Shown piece by piece: positions 25,939 through 35,230 of a stretch of 61,168 nucleotides of DNA. Under the pieces are notes generated by a model. That model saw only the letters and a program-made list of their open reading frames with translations, had not been told where the DNA came from and did not search any database. The first letter of the stretch is position 1, and each line of letters starts with the position of its first letter. Both the position numbers and the translations under genes were made by a program. Origin of the DNA: Collinsella sp. (lineage in GTDB: Bacteria > Actinomycetota > Coriobacteriia > Coriobacteriales > Coriobacteriaceae); the NCBI GenBank assembly GCA_031295385.1, contig JAUMOL010000021.1, forward strand, positions 1 to 61,168, given 5' to 3'.

Positions 25939-27351
25939 CTAGCCGTAGATGCGTTGGGGCTGCTCTTCGCCCTTTACGGAGGCTTCGGTCACGATGACCT
26001 TGGCGACGCCCTCCTCGCTGGGAAGGTCGAACATCGTCTGCTGCAGCACGTCCTCGCAGATGGAACGCAGGCCGCGGGCGCCGGTCTTGCGGGCAAGCGC
26101 CATGCGGGCGATCTCGTGCAGGGCGGCGTCCTCAAACTCAAGCTCAACGTCCTCGAGCTGGAACATCTTACGGTATTGACGCACCACGGCGTTCTTGGGC
26201 TCGATCAGGATCGACACCAGGTCGTCCTCGTCGAGCGCCTGCGTCTGGGTGACAACGGGCGTACGGCCCACAAACTCGGGAATCATGCCAAAGGCGTTGA
26301 GGTCCTGCGGGAGCACCTGACGCAGCAGGTCGTTCTCGTCGACCGAGGTGGGGCCGGCGATCTCAGAGTTAAAGCCCACGCCCTTGTTGCCCACGCGATC
26401 GGCAATAATCTTGTCCAAACCCACAAAGGCACCGCCGCAGATAAACAGGATGTTCGTCGTGTCGATCTGGAGCAGATCCTGCTGGGGATGCTTGCGGCCG
26501 CCGGTGGGCGGAACGCTTGCCACCGTGCCCTCAAGAATCTTAAGCAGCGCCTGCTGAACGCCCTCGCCCGAAACATCGCGGGTAATGGAGAGGTTCTCGG
26601 CCTTGCGGGCGATCTTGTCAATCTCGTCCACGTAGATAATGCCCACCTGAGCGCGCTCGATGTCGCCATCGGCGGCGTTGATGAGCTTGAGCAGGATGTT
26701 CTCCACGTCCTCACCCACGTAGCCGGCCTCGGTAAGCGCAGTGGCATCGGCGATGGCAAACGGCACCTCGAGGATGCGCGCGAGCGTCTGGGCCAGCAGG
26801 GTCTTACCGGTACCGGTGGGGCCAAGCAGCAAAATGTTGGACTTGGCAAGTTCCACCTCGTCCATGTCATCGTCAAACTGGGCGCCCATGCCCGATGCCT
26901 CGTCAAGGGCGGACACCGCAGCACCGCCCTCGATCACGCGACGGTAGTGGTTGTACACGGCCACCGACATGGCGCGCTTGGCGTCCTCCTGCCCCATAAC
27001 ATAGGCCGAAAGCTCGTCATAGATCTCGTGCGGCGTCGGCACGTGCGTGATGACCTGACGGTCGTCCTCAAGCTCAAAGCCCTCGGTCTCGGGGTCAACG
27101 GCGGGCTGGGACGGAGCCTGGCCGTGGTCGTTGAGGAAACCCGGGAGATTGCCGTTGCGGGCGGCGTCCATAAAGTCCGAAGCCAGCGACTCCTCCAGGA
27201 TCTCGGAGCAGGCGGCAACGCACTCGTCACAGATAAAAATGTTGGTCGGGCCCTTTACGAGACGACGGACCTGGCCCTGCTCTTTTCCGCAGAAGGAGCA
27301 GCGGATGGGGTTGCCGTTCTCGTCAAAGTTGTCCTGCATGTTACCGGCCAT
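25939..27351 (-). CDS. clpX: ATP-dependent Clp protease ATP-binding subunit ClpX
   Basis: About 470 residues. The N-terminal zinc finger has CSFCGKEQ and CDECVAAC. The AAA+ core has Walker A LLLGPTGTGKTLLAQ, Walker B VGIIYVDEIDKIARK, the pore-loop region, and FVGRTPVVTQ. The C-terminal subdomain includes KTGARGLRSICEDVL. The hexamer unfolds tagged proteins and feeds them to ClpP. The start at ATG 27351 is one base past the clpP stop at 27353, so clpP and clpX are translationally coupled. An acidic linker of about 40 residues follows the zinc finger. Confidence 0.96.
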   Translation of the reverse strand: MAGNMQDNFDENGNPIRCSFCGKEQGQVRRLVKGPTNIFICDECVAACSEILEESLASDFMDAARNGNLPGFLNDHGQAPSQPAVDPETEGFELEDDRQVITHVPTPHEIYDELSAYVMGQEDAKRAMSVAVYNHYRRVIEGGAAVSALDEASGMGAQFDDDMDEVELAKSNILLLGPTGTGKTLLAQTLARILEVPFAIADATALTEAGYVGEDVENILLKLINAADGDIERAQVGIIYVDEIDKIARKAENLSITRDVSGEGVQQALLKILEGTVASVPPTGGRKHPQQDLLQIDTTNILFICGGAFVGLDKIIADRVGNKGVGFNSEIAGPTSVDENDLLRQVLPQDLNAFGMIPEFVGRTPVVTQTQALDEDDLVSILIEPKNAVVRQYRKMFQLEDVELEFEDAALHEIARMALARKTGARGLRSICEDVLQQTMFDLPSEEGVAKVIVTEASVKGEEQPQRIYG

Positions 27352-27352
27352 C

Positions 27353-27985
27353 CTAGGCGTCCTTCGCGGCAAGGTCGCGCGAGGTGACGATACGGTCGAT
27401 CAGACCGTAGTCGAGGGCCTCGGCAGCGGTCAGGTAGTTGTCGCGCTCGGTGTCGGCCTGGACCTTCTCGATCGGCTGGCCCGAGGCGTCGGACAGGATC
27501 TGGTTGAGCTCGCGGCGGGTCTTCTTGATCTCCTCGGCCACGATCTCGATCTCGGTCTGCTGACCCTGGGCACCGCCGCTGGGCTGGTGAATCATAACCT
27601 TGGAGTGCGGCAGGCAGAAGCGCTTGCCCTTGGCGCCGGCCGAAAGCAGTACGGCGGCCATAGACGCGGCCATACCGACGCAGATGGTGGAGACCTGCGG
27701 CTTAATGAAGTTCATGGTGTCCAGAATCGCCAGGCCGGAGTAGACCTCGCCACCGGGCGAATTGATGTAGAGCGAGATATCCTTCTCGGCATCCTGGCTC
27801 TCAAGATGCAGCAGCTGGGCAACGACCAGGTTGGCGCTGACGGAGTTAATCTCCTCGCCCAAGAAGATGATGCGGTCGTTGAGCAGGCGCGAATAGATAT
27901 CGTAGCTGCGCTCGCCGCGCGGCGTCTGCTCGATAACGTATGGCACGAGGGCGGAATCGAACTTAGCGATCATACGCATCTCCAT
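27353..27985 (-). CDS. clpP: ATP-dependent Clp protease proteolytic subunit ClpP
   Basis: About 210 residues. The catalytic Ser is in the ICVGMAASMAAVLLSAG block and the His in KVMIHQPSGGAQGQ; the Asp follows in the DRDNYLTAAEALDYGLID region. Residues YINSPGGEVYSGLAILDTM complete the ClpP signature. The likely start is ATG 27985 (MEMRMIAKF) after AAGAGAG; ATG 27976 and 27973 are alternatives. It forms a tetradecamer that degrades proteins delivered by ClpX, with trigger factor encoded just upstream, the usual tig-clpP-clpX order. Confidence 0.95.
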   Translation of the reverse strand: MEMRMIAKFDSALVPYVIEQTPRGERSYDIYSRLLNDRIIFLGEEINSVSANLVVAQLLHLESQDAEKDISLYINSPGGEVYSGLAILDTMNFIKPQVSTICVGMAASMAAVLLSAGAKGKRFCLPHSKVMIHQPSGGAQGQQTEIEIVAEEIKKTRRELNQILSDASGQPIEKVQADTERDNYLTAAEALDYGLIDRIVTSRDLAAKDA

Positions 27986-28019
27986 TTCTCTCTTGCGGAC
28001 CAAATTGGTTCTAGATAAA

Positions 28020-28060
28020 CGTACGGTGCCCGCATGCTATGCATTGGCTGGCACCGTACG
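28020..28060 (-). terminator. Probable terminator/attenuator between tig and clpP
   Basis: 11-bp perfect stem CGTACGGTGCC / GGCACCGTACG with a 19-base loop; a short T stretch (GTTTATC) follows on the minus strand. It may partly separate tig from clpPX. Confidence 0.55.
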
Positions 28061-28136
28061 AAGCAACCGGATAACCGGTGTATAACTTTACCCCATCACG
28101 GGCGCACGCATGCGCTCGCGGGCAAGGTGGCGAGAA

Positions 28137-29435
28137 TTACTCGGCGTCCTTGGCGGTCTCGTCGACCTCGGTCACCTTGGCGTTCTCGACCAGGTAGTCG
28201 ACGGCCTTGGAGCGACGGATGGACTCGCGGACGGCAGGCATGCGGCCATCGGCGATGAACTCGGCCTTGGAAGCCTCGACGTCCTTGACGCCGGCCTTCT
28301 CGAACTCGGCGTTGATGTCGTCCTCGGTAACCTCAATCTTGAGCTCGCGGGCGAGGGCGTCCAGAGCCAGGGACTCACGGGCAACGTCGTTGGCCTGCTT
28401 GTGCAGGTCGCCGATGAACTGCTCCATGGTCAGGCCGGAAGCGGGCAGCCAGGTGTCCAGCGTCATGCCGCGGGCAGCGAGGTTGGACAGGAAGTTCTGG
28501 CCAAGCTCCTCAAAGACGGACTGCTCGTAGTCGGCGTCCATCTCGTCGAGCTGCAGACGCTCGGCGAGGGCGGCGACGCAACGGTTCTCCTTCTCGGCCG
28601 GGAGGCGGGAAGCCTTGTCCTGCTCGATCTCGAGCTTGATGGCGTCGCGCATAGCGTCGATGCTGTCGAAGCCAAAGTCGGACTTGACGAGCTCGTCGGT
28701 GAGCTCGGGGGTGTTGCGGACCTTGATGCCCTTGACGGTGACCTCGACGGTGTGGGTCTCGGCCTCCTCGCCCTCCTCGACCTCGTCGGTCCAGGTGACG
28801 GTCTTGACGTCGTCAACGTTGGCACCGATCAGGGCCTCGTTGAACTCCTTGGGGTTGCTGTCGCTACCGGCGATGAGCATGCGGCCCTCGGCGGCGAAGT
28901 TGTCGGCGTTCTCGACGGCCTTGAGGTCGACGGTCACATAGTCGTCAGCCTCGACGGCGCGACCCTCGACGTCCTCGAAGGTGGCACGGTAGTTGAGGAG
29001 CATCTCGACCTGGTTGTTGATCTCGGACTCGGTGACCTCCGCGGGGGGCATCTCGATCTCGACAGCGTCGAAGGAGGAGAGCTCGGCAGCAGGACGCAGG
29101 GAGAACTCGACGGTGTAGGTGTAGTCCTCGTGATCCTTGGCGAGGTCGAGCTCCTTGTAGTCACCGTTCTTGGTGGGGACGATATCCAGCTCGTTGAGGA
29201 CGGCGGGCTCGTTGGCGGCGATCAGGTCGTTGGTGGCCTGAGCGAGGGTAGCCTCGGCGCCAAGAGCGGAGTCGATGACCGGACGAGGGGCCTTACCGGC
29301 GCGGAAGCCCGGGAAGCGGTACTTCTTGGCGGTGTCCTTGTAGGCCTTCTTGATCGCGGCGTCGACGTCGGCGGCCGGGATGGTGACCGTAGCGGTGAGC
29401 TTGGCGTCCTTGACGTCAGAAGCGGTGATGTTCAA
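28137..29435 (-). CDS. tig: Trigger factor (peptidyl-prolyl isomerase chaperone)
   Basis: About 432 residues. The N-terminal ribosome-binding domain has the signature FPGFRAGKAPRPVID near residue 45, followed by an FKBP-like PPIase segment (DYVTVDLKAV, FNEALIGANVDDVKTVT) and a long helical C-terminal domain rich in Glu, Lys and Arg. It binds the ribosome near the exit tunnel and protects nascent chains. A start at TTG 29435 (or GTG 29438) is preferred because the strong AGGAGG lies at 29441-29446, inside the frame if the ATG at 29450 were used. First gene of the tig-clpP-clpX cluster. Confidence 0.92.
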   Translation of the reverse strand: MNITASDVKDAKLTATVTIPAADVDAAIKKAYKDTAKKYRFPGFRAGKAPRPVIDSALGAEATLAQATNDLIAANEPAVLNELDIVPTKNGDYKELDLAKDHEDYTYTVEFSLRPAAELSSFDAVEIEMPPAEVTESEINNQVEMLLNYRATFEDVEGRAVEADDYVTVDLKAVENADNFAAEGRMLIAGSDSNPKEFNEALIGANVDDVKTVTWTDEVEEGEEAETHTVEVTVKGIKVRNTPELTDELVKSDFGFDSIDAMRDAIKLEIEQDKASRLPAEKENRCVAALAERLQLDEMDADYEQSVFEELGQNFLSNLAARGMTLDTWLPASGLTMEQFIGDLHKQANDVARESLALDALARELKIEVTEDDINAEFEKAGVKDVEASKAEFIADGRMPAVRESIRRSKAVDYLVENAKVTEVDETAKDAE

Positions 29436-29526
29436 CACGTTCCTCCTCATACTGCCCAGCTTATCTGAGGTGCTGGTACCTTTATGCAACAAAGAGTCGC
29501 GACGGCCGAAGCCGACGCAGGTGCGT

Positions 29527-29610
29527 TGGTGCGGGCGAAAGGACTCGAACCTTCACGGGAATCCCACCAGAACCTAAATCTGGCGCGTCTACCAATTCCG
29601 CCACGCCCGC
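29527..29610 (-). tRNA. tRNA-Leu (anticodon UAG)
   Basis: 84 bases including an encoded CCA. The acceptor GCGGGCG pairs with CGCCCGC, the anticodon loop TTTAGGT gives UAG, and the long class II variable arm (TGGGATTCCCGT) and T arm (GGTTCGAGTCC) are present. It reads CUA codons (and possibly other CUN). It lies just upstream of tig on the same strand. Confidence 0.97.
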
Positions 29611-29699
29611 ATGAGCGCACAGACTAGGAATGATAGCAGATACGAACGGCAAGCGCACGCACACCTTTTACAAGCTCACGACCTCACCACGAGTGCAAA

Positions 29700-29725
29700 A
29701 GGCGGGACGAGTTGCCCCGCCCCGC
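29700..29725 (-). terminator. Terminator of the molybdenum hydroxylase operon
   Basis: On the minus strand GGCGGGG, CAACTCG loop, TCCCGCC, then TTTTGC. It lies 26 bases after the stop codon. Confidence 0.75.
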
Positions 29726-29750
29726 CCATTACGACTTGTTCGCTGACCCG

Positions 29751-32582
29751 CTACTCCCCCAGCAGGGCCTTCTCAGGCGTGATCGGCAGCGAGCGGACCT
29801 GGTGGCCGGTGGCGTGCGCCACGGCCGAGGCAACGGCGGCGAGCGGCGTGTTGATGACGACCTCGCCGATCGACTTGGCGCCAAACGGGCCCGTCGGCTC
29901 GTAGCTCGGCTCAAAGGCCACGCGAATGCTGCCGATATCCAGGCGCGTAGGCAGCTTGTAGCTCATAAAGTTGCCGGTGCGCAGGCGGCCGCGGTCATCG
30001 TGCTCGACGATCTCGTAGAGCGCGTGACCGATACCCTGGGCAATACCACCCTCGGCCTGGACGCGTGCGAGTGCCTCGTTGATAACGGTGCCGCAGTCCA
30101 CAGCCGCGGCGTAGTCCACCACGGTCACCTTGCCGGTGGCCTTATCGACCTCGACCTCGGCAATGCCGGCCATAAACGGCGGAGGCGAAACGGGCAGGCA
30201 GGCAGAGGCGTGCGAGGTGAGCGCGTCTCCGCCCGCGATGTTCTTGACGCATAGGTTGGCAAAGTCGCGCAGCGTGAGGTAGCGGTTCTGCTCGCGCGCG
30301 GCACGCTCGTCGGACAGGCGCACGTACTGGCCATCAAATACCACATCGGCGGCGTCCACGTCCCACATCTGGGCGGCCTTGGCGCACATCTTCTCGCGCA
30401 GCTCGGTCGCGGCGTTCTTGGCCGCCAGGCCCGTCACGTACGTGCCGGAGCTCGCGTACGAGCCGGCGTCGAACGGCGACACATCGGTGTCCACGCCGCG
30501 CACCACGATCAGCGAGCTCTCCACGCCCAGCTCCTCGGCGGCAATCTGCGCCAGGATCGTGTCGACGCCCATGCCGTTATCGGTGGCGCCGGTGCCAATG
30601 GTAATGAATCCGTCCTCTTCAAGGCGCATGTCGATGCCGGCGATATCCACGTTGGAGATGCCCGAGCCCTGCATGGTAAGCGCGCAGCCCAGGGCGCGCA
30701 CGCGGTCGCCCAGGTCCACGGCCAGCGGCTTGTCGCGCCAGCCGATCATGTCCATCGCGCGCAGCAGGCAGCGGTCGAGCGCGCAGGCGTTGAGCTTCTC
30801 GTTGTAGTACTGCAGCATGATCTCGCCCTCGCGCACGATGTTCTTAAGGCGCAGGTCGGCGGGGTCCATGTGCAGCATGTCGGCGAGCTCGTTGACAGCG
30901 CTCTCCACGGCAAACTGACCCTGGGTGGCACCGTAGCCACGATACGCGCCGCCGCGGTTGGTATTGGTGTAGACGGCGTCCCAGCTAAAGCGGCTCGCCT
31001 TCACGTGGTTGTAGATGGGCAGGCTCTTGTGGCCCGAGAGGCCGATCGTCGTGGTGGCATGCTCGCCATAGGCCCCGGCGTTGGACAGCGTATGCAGATC
31101 GATGGCCGTGATGGTGCCGTCGTTCATGGCGCCCAGCTTAACGGTCATCTGCATCTGGTGGCGCGAGTTGCCCGCGGTGATGGTCTCCTCGCGGGTATAG
31201 CAGCAGTAGCTCGGACGGCCGGTCTGCTGGGTCACAAACGCAACGAAGATCTCGCAGCAACCCGTCTGCTTGGAGCCAAAGCCGCCGCCGATGCGCGGCT
31301 TAATGACCTGCACCTGCGACTGCGGGATGTCGAGCGACTGCGCGACCATGCGGCGCACGTGGAAGGGCACCTGCGTAGAGGTGGTCACCGAAATGCGGCC
31401 GAACGCGTCGGTCGTCGCGAAGGCACGGAAGGTTTCCATGGGCGCGGTCTGGGTTGCCTGGCTGGTGTAAGTGCGGGTGAAGACGATGTCGCTCTGGGCG
31501 AAGGCCTCGTCAAGGTTGCCAAAGTCGCTGGTACCGCTGCACACCAGGTTGCGCGGAACGTCGCCGCCCTGCGGGAACATAAAGGTCACGTCGCCCTCGG
31601 GGTGGACCACGATGTCGTTATCGAGCGCCTGGGTAAAGTCGAGCAGCGGCTCGAGCACCTCGTAGTCGACCTTGATGAGCTTGACCGCCTTGTCGGCGGC
31701 CTCCTCGGTCTCGGCGGCGACGATCGCCACCTCTTCGTTTTGGTAGCGCACCAAGTTCTCGAGGATCAGGCGGTCGTAGGGACTCGGCTGCGGATAGCTC
31801 TGGCCGGCGATGGTAAAGCGGCGCTTGGGCACGTCCTCGTAGGTGTAGACGCCCACCACGCCGGGCACCTTCAGGGCACGCGACGTATCGATGGAGCGGA
31901 TCTTGGCGCGGGCATACGGGCTGCGCTTGAGCTTGACGATCAGGGCGCCGGCGGGCACCAAGTCGCCCGTGTAGACGGGACGCCCCTCGAGCAGGGCCTT
32001 CGAGTCCTTCTTGGGCTGCTTGTGAGTGATCTGCTTGTAGGAGACACCGTCGCAGCTGGTGTCGTTGACCGGCAGCTCGGGCATCTCAAAGCCCACCTGC
32101 ACGCCGGACTCGTTGAGGAAGCGCATGATGGCGCGCAGCTGGCTCTCGTAGCCGCTGCAACGGCAGAGGTTGCCGGCAAGCTGGCGCGAGAGCTCCTCGC
32201 GCGTGGCGACGAGGCTCGGGTCCTCTTTGGCGGCGCGGGCAAGTGCCAGCACGTTCATGATAAGACCGGGGGCGCAAAAACCGCACTGCTCGGCGCCCTC
32301 GGCAGCCATTGCGCGGGCGAGCGCCTCGGACTCGGCCTTGAGGCCCTCAAGCGTGGTAATGGTATGGCCCTCAACACGGGCGGCGGGAACCGAGCAGCTC
32401 AGCACCGGGTCGCCGTCGAGCCACACCGTACACAGACCGCAGTTGGTGGTTTCGCAGGCACAGCGTACCGACGCGCAGCCCTGCTCGCGCAGCAGCGCAA
32501 AGAGCATGGTGTCGGGGGCAATCTGAACCTTGACCTTGCGACCGTTGAGCGTAAAGGAAAGATCGATGAGTTTGGCAGCCAT
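29751..32582 (-). CDS. Molybdenum hydroxylase, fused [2Fe-2S] and molybdopterin subunits (XdhD-like)
   Basis: 943 residues. Residues 1-160 form the small subunit: plant-type ferredoxin Cys in CASVRCACETTNCGLC and the second cluster in QCGFCAPG and NLCRCSGY. The large molybdopterin domain follows, with RPVYTGDLVPAGALIVK, then RIGGGFGSKQ, and the C-terminal PFGAKSIGEVVINTP that carries the catalytic Glu of xanthine oxidase-family enzymes. Fusion and length resemble E. coli XdhD (a predicted purine hydroxylase or selenate-metabolism enzyme) and Se-dependent molybdenum hydroxylases. Substrate unknown; a purine or N-heterocycle is most likely. It starts immediately downstream of the FAD subunit gene (ATG 32582 overlaps that gene's stop). 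Confidence 0.85.
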   Translation of the reverse strand: MAAKLIDLSFTLNGRKVKVQIAPDTMLFALLREQGCASVRCACETTNCGLCTVWLDGDPVLSCSVPAARVEGHTITTLEGLKAESEALARAMAAEGAEQCGFCAPGLIMNVLALARAAKEDPSLVATREELSRQLAGNLCRCSGYESQLRAIMRFLNESGVQVGFEMPELPVNDTSCDGVSYKQITHKQPKKDSKALLEGRPVYTGDLVPAGALIVKLKRSPYARAKIRSIDTSRALKVPGVVGVYTYEDVPKRRFTIAGQSYPQPSPYDRLILENLVRYQNEEVAIVAAETEEAADKAVKLIKVDYEVLEPLLDFTQALDNDIVVHPEGDVTFMFPQGGDVPRNLVCSGTSDFGNLDEAFAQSDIVFTRTYTSQATQTAPMETFRAFATTDAFGRISVTTSTQVPFHVRRMVAQSLDIPQSQVQVIKPRIGGGFGSKQTGCCEIFVAFVTQQTGRPSYCCYTREETITAGNSRHQMQMTVKLGAMNDGTITAIDLHTLSNAGAYGEHATTTIGLSGHKSLPIYNHVKASRFSWDAVYTNTNRGGAYRGYGATQGQFAVESAVNELADMLHMDPADLRLKNIVREGEIMLQYYNEKLNACALDRCLLRAMDMIGWRDKPLAVDLGDRVRALGCALTMQGSGISNVDIAGIDMRLEEDGFITIGTGATDNGMGVDTILAQIAAEELGVESSLIVVRGVDTDVSPFDAGSYASSGTYVTGLAAKNAATELREKMCAKAAQMWDVDAADVVFDGQYVRLSDERAAREQNRYLTLRDFANLCVKNIAGGDALTSHASACLPVSPPPFMAGIAEVEVDKATGKVTVVDYAAAVDCGTVINEALARVQAEGGIAQGIGHALYEIVEHDDRGRLRTGNFMSYKLPTRLDIGSIRVAFEPSYEPTGPFGAKSIGEVVINTPLAAVASAVAHATGHQVRSLPITPEKALLGE

Positions 32583-33496
32583 TAGCGCACCTCGCTAGAA
32601 TCGACGCCGGGCACGCGGCGGCAGGAATACTCGTCCGTGGCAAACTTAGGAATCTGCACGCCCTCGAGCTCGTGCGCAAGCGCGGCCGAAAGCTCGATGC
32701 CGGCGGCGCGACGCACAGCCTGGACGGCAAGCGGGGCCGAGATGCGGCGGCGGTAGTCGGCCGAGCCCCACAGGTTGGTGCCGTAGCTCAGCGAGCGCAC
32801 GGATGCGGCCAAGGCGCGCAGCTCGTCCTCGGAAGGCTGCTCGCTGGTAAGGCCGCATGCCTCGCCCTGCAGCAGGGTCGCGCGCAGCGGGCGGGCGCCC
32901 ACGGTGACGTGCCAGGAGTTGTCCCACCAGGCAGCGGTGACATTAAGCGAGGGGAAGTCGGTCGCGGCCTTGCGCACGGCCTCATAGCTCGCGCGATAGT
33001 CGTGCTTAACGACCACGACGTGCTCGATCACGTCGCGCACGTAGCCCATGTCCACGAACTCCGCAAGCGGCACGCGGCCGGCGCCCGTCAACTCAACATA
33101 GGAATCGAGCGCGAGAAAGGCGGAGAGAACGTCCGAGAAGCCAAAGCGTCCGTAGATGCTGCCACCCACCGTGGCGGTGTTGCGCAGCTGCACGCCCACG
33201 ATGTCGTGGACGGCGAACTCAAAGACATTGTTGACAAGCGCGTTGAGCCCGGCATGACGCTCGAGCTGGCGCAGGGTGCACATGGCACCGATGCGAAACT
33301 CGGTCTCGGTCTCCTCGATCTGATCGAGTCCGCAGGCCGAAAGGTCAATCGCCGTCGCCACGCGACGCGAACCCAGGCGCATCCAGATGCCGCCTCCCAC
33401 AATCTTGTTGTTGCGGTTCTTCTGTAAGAGCTCATAGGCTTCGGCCGCGTTTCCAACACGGACGTAGGTACCGAACTTGAGCACGTTCTCCCCCAT
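32582..33496 (-). CDS. FAD-binding subunit of molybdenum hydroxylase (YgfM/XdhB-like)
   Basis: 304 residues. The FAD-binding motif appears as NKIVGGGIWMRLG near residue 30 and the second FAD contact as NTATVGGSIYGRFGFSDVLSAFLAL near residue 105, both typical of the CODH/xanthine dehydrogenase medium subunit. It passes electrons from the [2Fe-2S] clusters of the fused subunit to NAD or another acceptor. The stop overlaps the start of the downstream gene, which indicates tight coupling. E. coli has the same two-gene arrangement (ygfM-xdhD). No obvious terminator separates it from the upstream gdhA terminator region. Confidence 0.85.
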   Translation of the reverse strand: MGENVLKFGTYVRVGNAAEAYELLQKNRNNKIVGGGIWMRLGSRRVATAIDLSACGLDQIEETETEFRIGAMCTLRQLERHAGLNALVNNVFEFAVHDIVGVQLRNTATVGGSIYGRFGFSDVLSAFLALDSYVELTGAGRVPLAEFVDMGYVRDVIEHVVVVKHDYRASYEAVRKAATDFPSLNVTAAWWDNSWHVTVGARPLRATLLQGEACGLTSEQPSEDELRALAASVRSLSYGTNLWGSADYRRRISAPLAVQAVRRAAGIELSAALAHELEGVQIPKFATDEYSCRRVPGVDSSEVR

Positions 33497-33560
33497 CTCT
33501 TCACTTGTCCAGTGTTTCTAAGTGTACCAAACGAGGGCGCACGACCCTCACCACCACAGA

Positions 33561-33593
33561 AAAAGGCTCCCAGCCGGAATGACTGGGAGCCTT
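33561..33593 (-). terminator. Rho-independent terminator of gdhA
   Basis: 11-bp stem AAGGCTCCCAG / CTGGGAGCCTT with a T run (CCTTTTTCTG) on the minus strand, 26 bases after the gdhA stop. Confidence 0.92.
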
Positions 33594-33618
33594 CTGCGAT
33601 GCTATGTCGAGCGAAGAT

Positions 33619-34974
33619 TTAGCAGACGCCCTGGGCGAGCATGGCGTCGGCGACCTTCAGGAAGCCGGCGATGTTGGCGCCCATGACAAAGTTGCCCTCC
33701 TGGCCGTACTCCTTGGCAGTGTCGTCCACGTTGTGGAACACGCCGCGCATGAGCTGCTCGAGCTTGCCGTCGACCTCCTCGAAGGTCCAGGACAGGTGCT
33801 CGGCATTCTGGCTCATCTCCAGGCCAGACACGAGCACGCCGCCGGCGTTGGCAGCCTTACCAGGCATAAAGGCAACGCCGTTCTCCTGGAAGTAGGTCGT
33901 GGCCTCGATGGTCGTGGGCATGTTCGCGCCCTCGCCGACCACCTTGCAGCCGTTGGCGACGAGCGCCTGGGCGTCCTCGAGCAGCAACGTGTTCTCGCGA
34001 GCGCAGGGCAGCGCGATGTCGCAGGGCAGCTGCCACACGCCGCGGCCGTCGCCCTCGTGCCACACGGCGTTGGGCTTCTCGTCAACGTACATGGCGAGCG
34101 TAACGCCCTTGTCGTGGCCGGAGCGCTTCTTGTTGTAGACGTGCTCGAGTACGGTGTAGTCGATGCCATCGGGATCCTCGACCCAGCCGTGGGTATCGGA
34201 GCAGGCCAGCACCTTACCGCCGAGCTGGGAGACCTTCTGGACCGCATAGATGGCGACGTTGCCGGAGCCGTGAACGACGACGTTCTTGCCCTCAAAGGAG
34301 TCGCCGCGGCTCTTGAGGTACTCGTCCACAAAGTAGGCCAGGCCGTAGCCGGTGGCCTCGGTACGGGCGAGCGAGCCGCCAAAGGAGAGGCCCTTGCCGG
34401 TGAGGACGCCGGTCCACTCATTGGTCAGGCGCTTGTACTGACCGAACAGGTAGGCAACCTCGCGGCCGCCAACGCCCAGGTCGCCGGCGGGAACGTCGGT
34501 GTTGGGGCCGATGTGGCGATAGAGCTCGGTCATGAAGGACTGGCAGAAGTGCATGATCTCGTTGTTGGACTTACCCTTGGGGTCAAAGTCGGAGCCGCCC
34601 TTGCCGCCGCCCATGGGAAGGGTGGTTAGGCTGTTCTTGAGGATCTGCTCCAGGCCCAGGAACTTGAGCATACCCAGGGTGACCGTCGGGTTAAAGCGCA
34701 GGCCGCCCTTGTAGGGTCCAATGGCAGAGTTGAACTCGACACGATAACCGCGGTTGACCTGAACCTTGCCCTGGTCGTCGACCCAGGGAACACGGAACAT
34801 GACGATGCGCTCGGGCTCGACGAGGCGCTCCAGCAGGGCGGCCTCCTCGTACTCGGGGTGGGCGTCGAGCGCCGGCTGGATGGTGCCGAGGATCTCGGTC
34901 GCGGCCTGGATGAACTCAGGCTGCTCGGGATAGCGGGCCTTGAGCTCTTCGAGAACTTTCTGCGTGTAGCTCAT
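33619..34974 (-). CDS. gdhA: Glutamate dehydrogenase (NADP-type, hexameric family I)
   Basis: About 451 residues. It carries the catalytic block LTTLPMGGGKGGSDFDPKGKS (active-site Lys), the upstream substrate-binding Lys segment YKGGLRFNPTVTLG, and the dinucleotide-binding VVVHGSGNVAIYAV. The start is ATG 34974 with GGAGGAAGC upstream; a much longer open frame to 35187 has no such site. It interconverts 2-oxoglutarate plus ammonium and glutamate; family I enzymes of this length are usually NADP-specific and assimilatory. It is flanked by its own terminator and forms a monocistronic unit. Confidence 0.95.
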   Translation of the reverse strand: MSYTQKVLEELKARYPEQPEFIQAATEILGTIQPALDAHPEYEEAALLERLVEPERIVMFRVPWVDDQGKVQVNRGYRVEFNSAIGPYKGGLRFNPTVTLGMLKFLGLEQILKNSLTTLPMGGGKGGSDFDPKGKSNNEIMHFCQSFMTELYRHIGPNTDVPAGDLGVGGREVAYLFGQYKRLTNEWTGVLTGKGLSFGGSLARTEATGYGLAYFVDEYLKSRGDSFEGKNVVVHGSGNVAIYAVQKVSQLGGKVLACSDTHGWVEDPDGIDYTVLEHVYNKKRSGHDKGVTLAMYVDEKPNAVWHEGDGRGVWQLPCDIALPCARENTLLLEDAQALVANGCKVVGEGANMPTTIEATTYFQENGVAFMPGKAANAGGVLVSGLEMSQNAEHLSWTFEEVDGKLEQLMRGVFHNVDDTAKEYGQEGNFVMGANIAGFLKVADAMLAQGVC

Positions 34975-35183
34975 GCTTCCTCCAATGATGGGAAACGAAA
35001 ATGTTGGTCGCGGCACCCTATGCGCCGCGAACTTTATCGTGTATGGATAATATCGCACTGTTGCGGCAAAGTTTCGCATAAGCCGACGAGCAGATGTTTC
35101 ATTTTGATTACGATGCAGGTAGAAGCGTTTTTGAGTGCCTGACGTGCAAAACCCGTGTTTCAAACCTGTTTCGTCCACGTGTT

Positions 35184-35227
35184 CCAAACCACCACAAAGG
35201 TACCTGTCCCCAATGTGGTGGTTTTGG
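35184..35227. repeat. Intergenic palindrome downstream of the DUF3343 gene
   Basis: CCAAACCACCACA and TGTGGTGGTTTTGG form a stem of 10 perfect pairs (35187-35196 with 35214-35223) around AAGGTACCTGTCCCCAA. It starts 4 bases past the gene's stop. There is no T tract; it may act as a weak terminator or belong to a repeat family. Confidence 0.5.
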
Positions 35228-35230
35228 TGG

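Noticed and set aside
34975..35187. Longer GdhA N-terminus
   Set aside because: GGAGGAAGC sits directly before ATG 34974 and the extra 71 residues do not resemble glutamate dehydrogenase.
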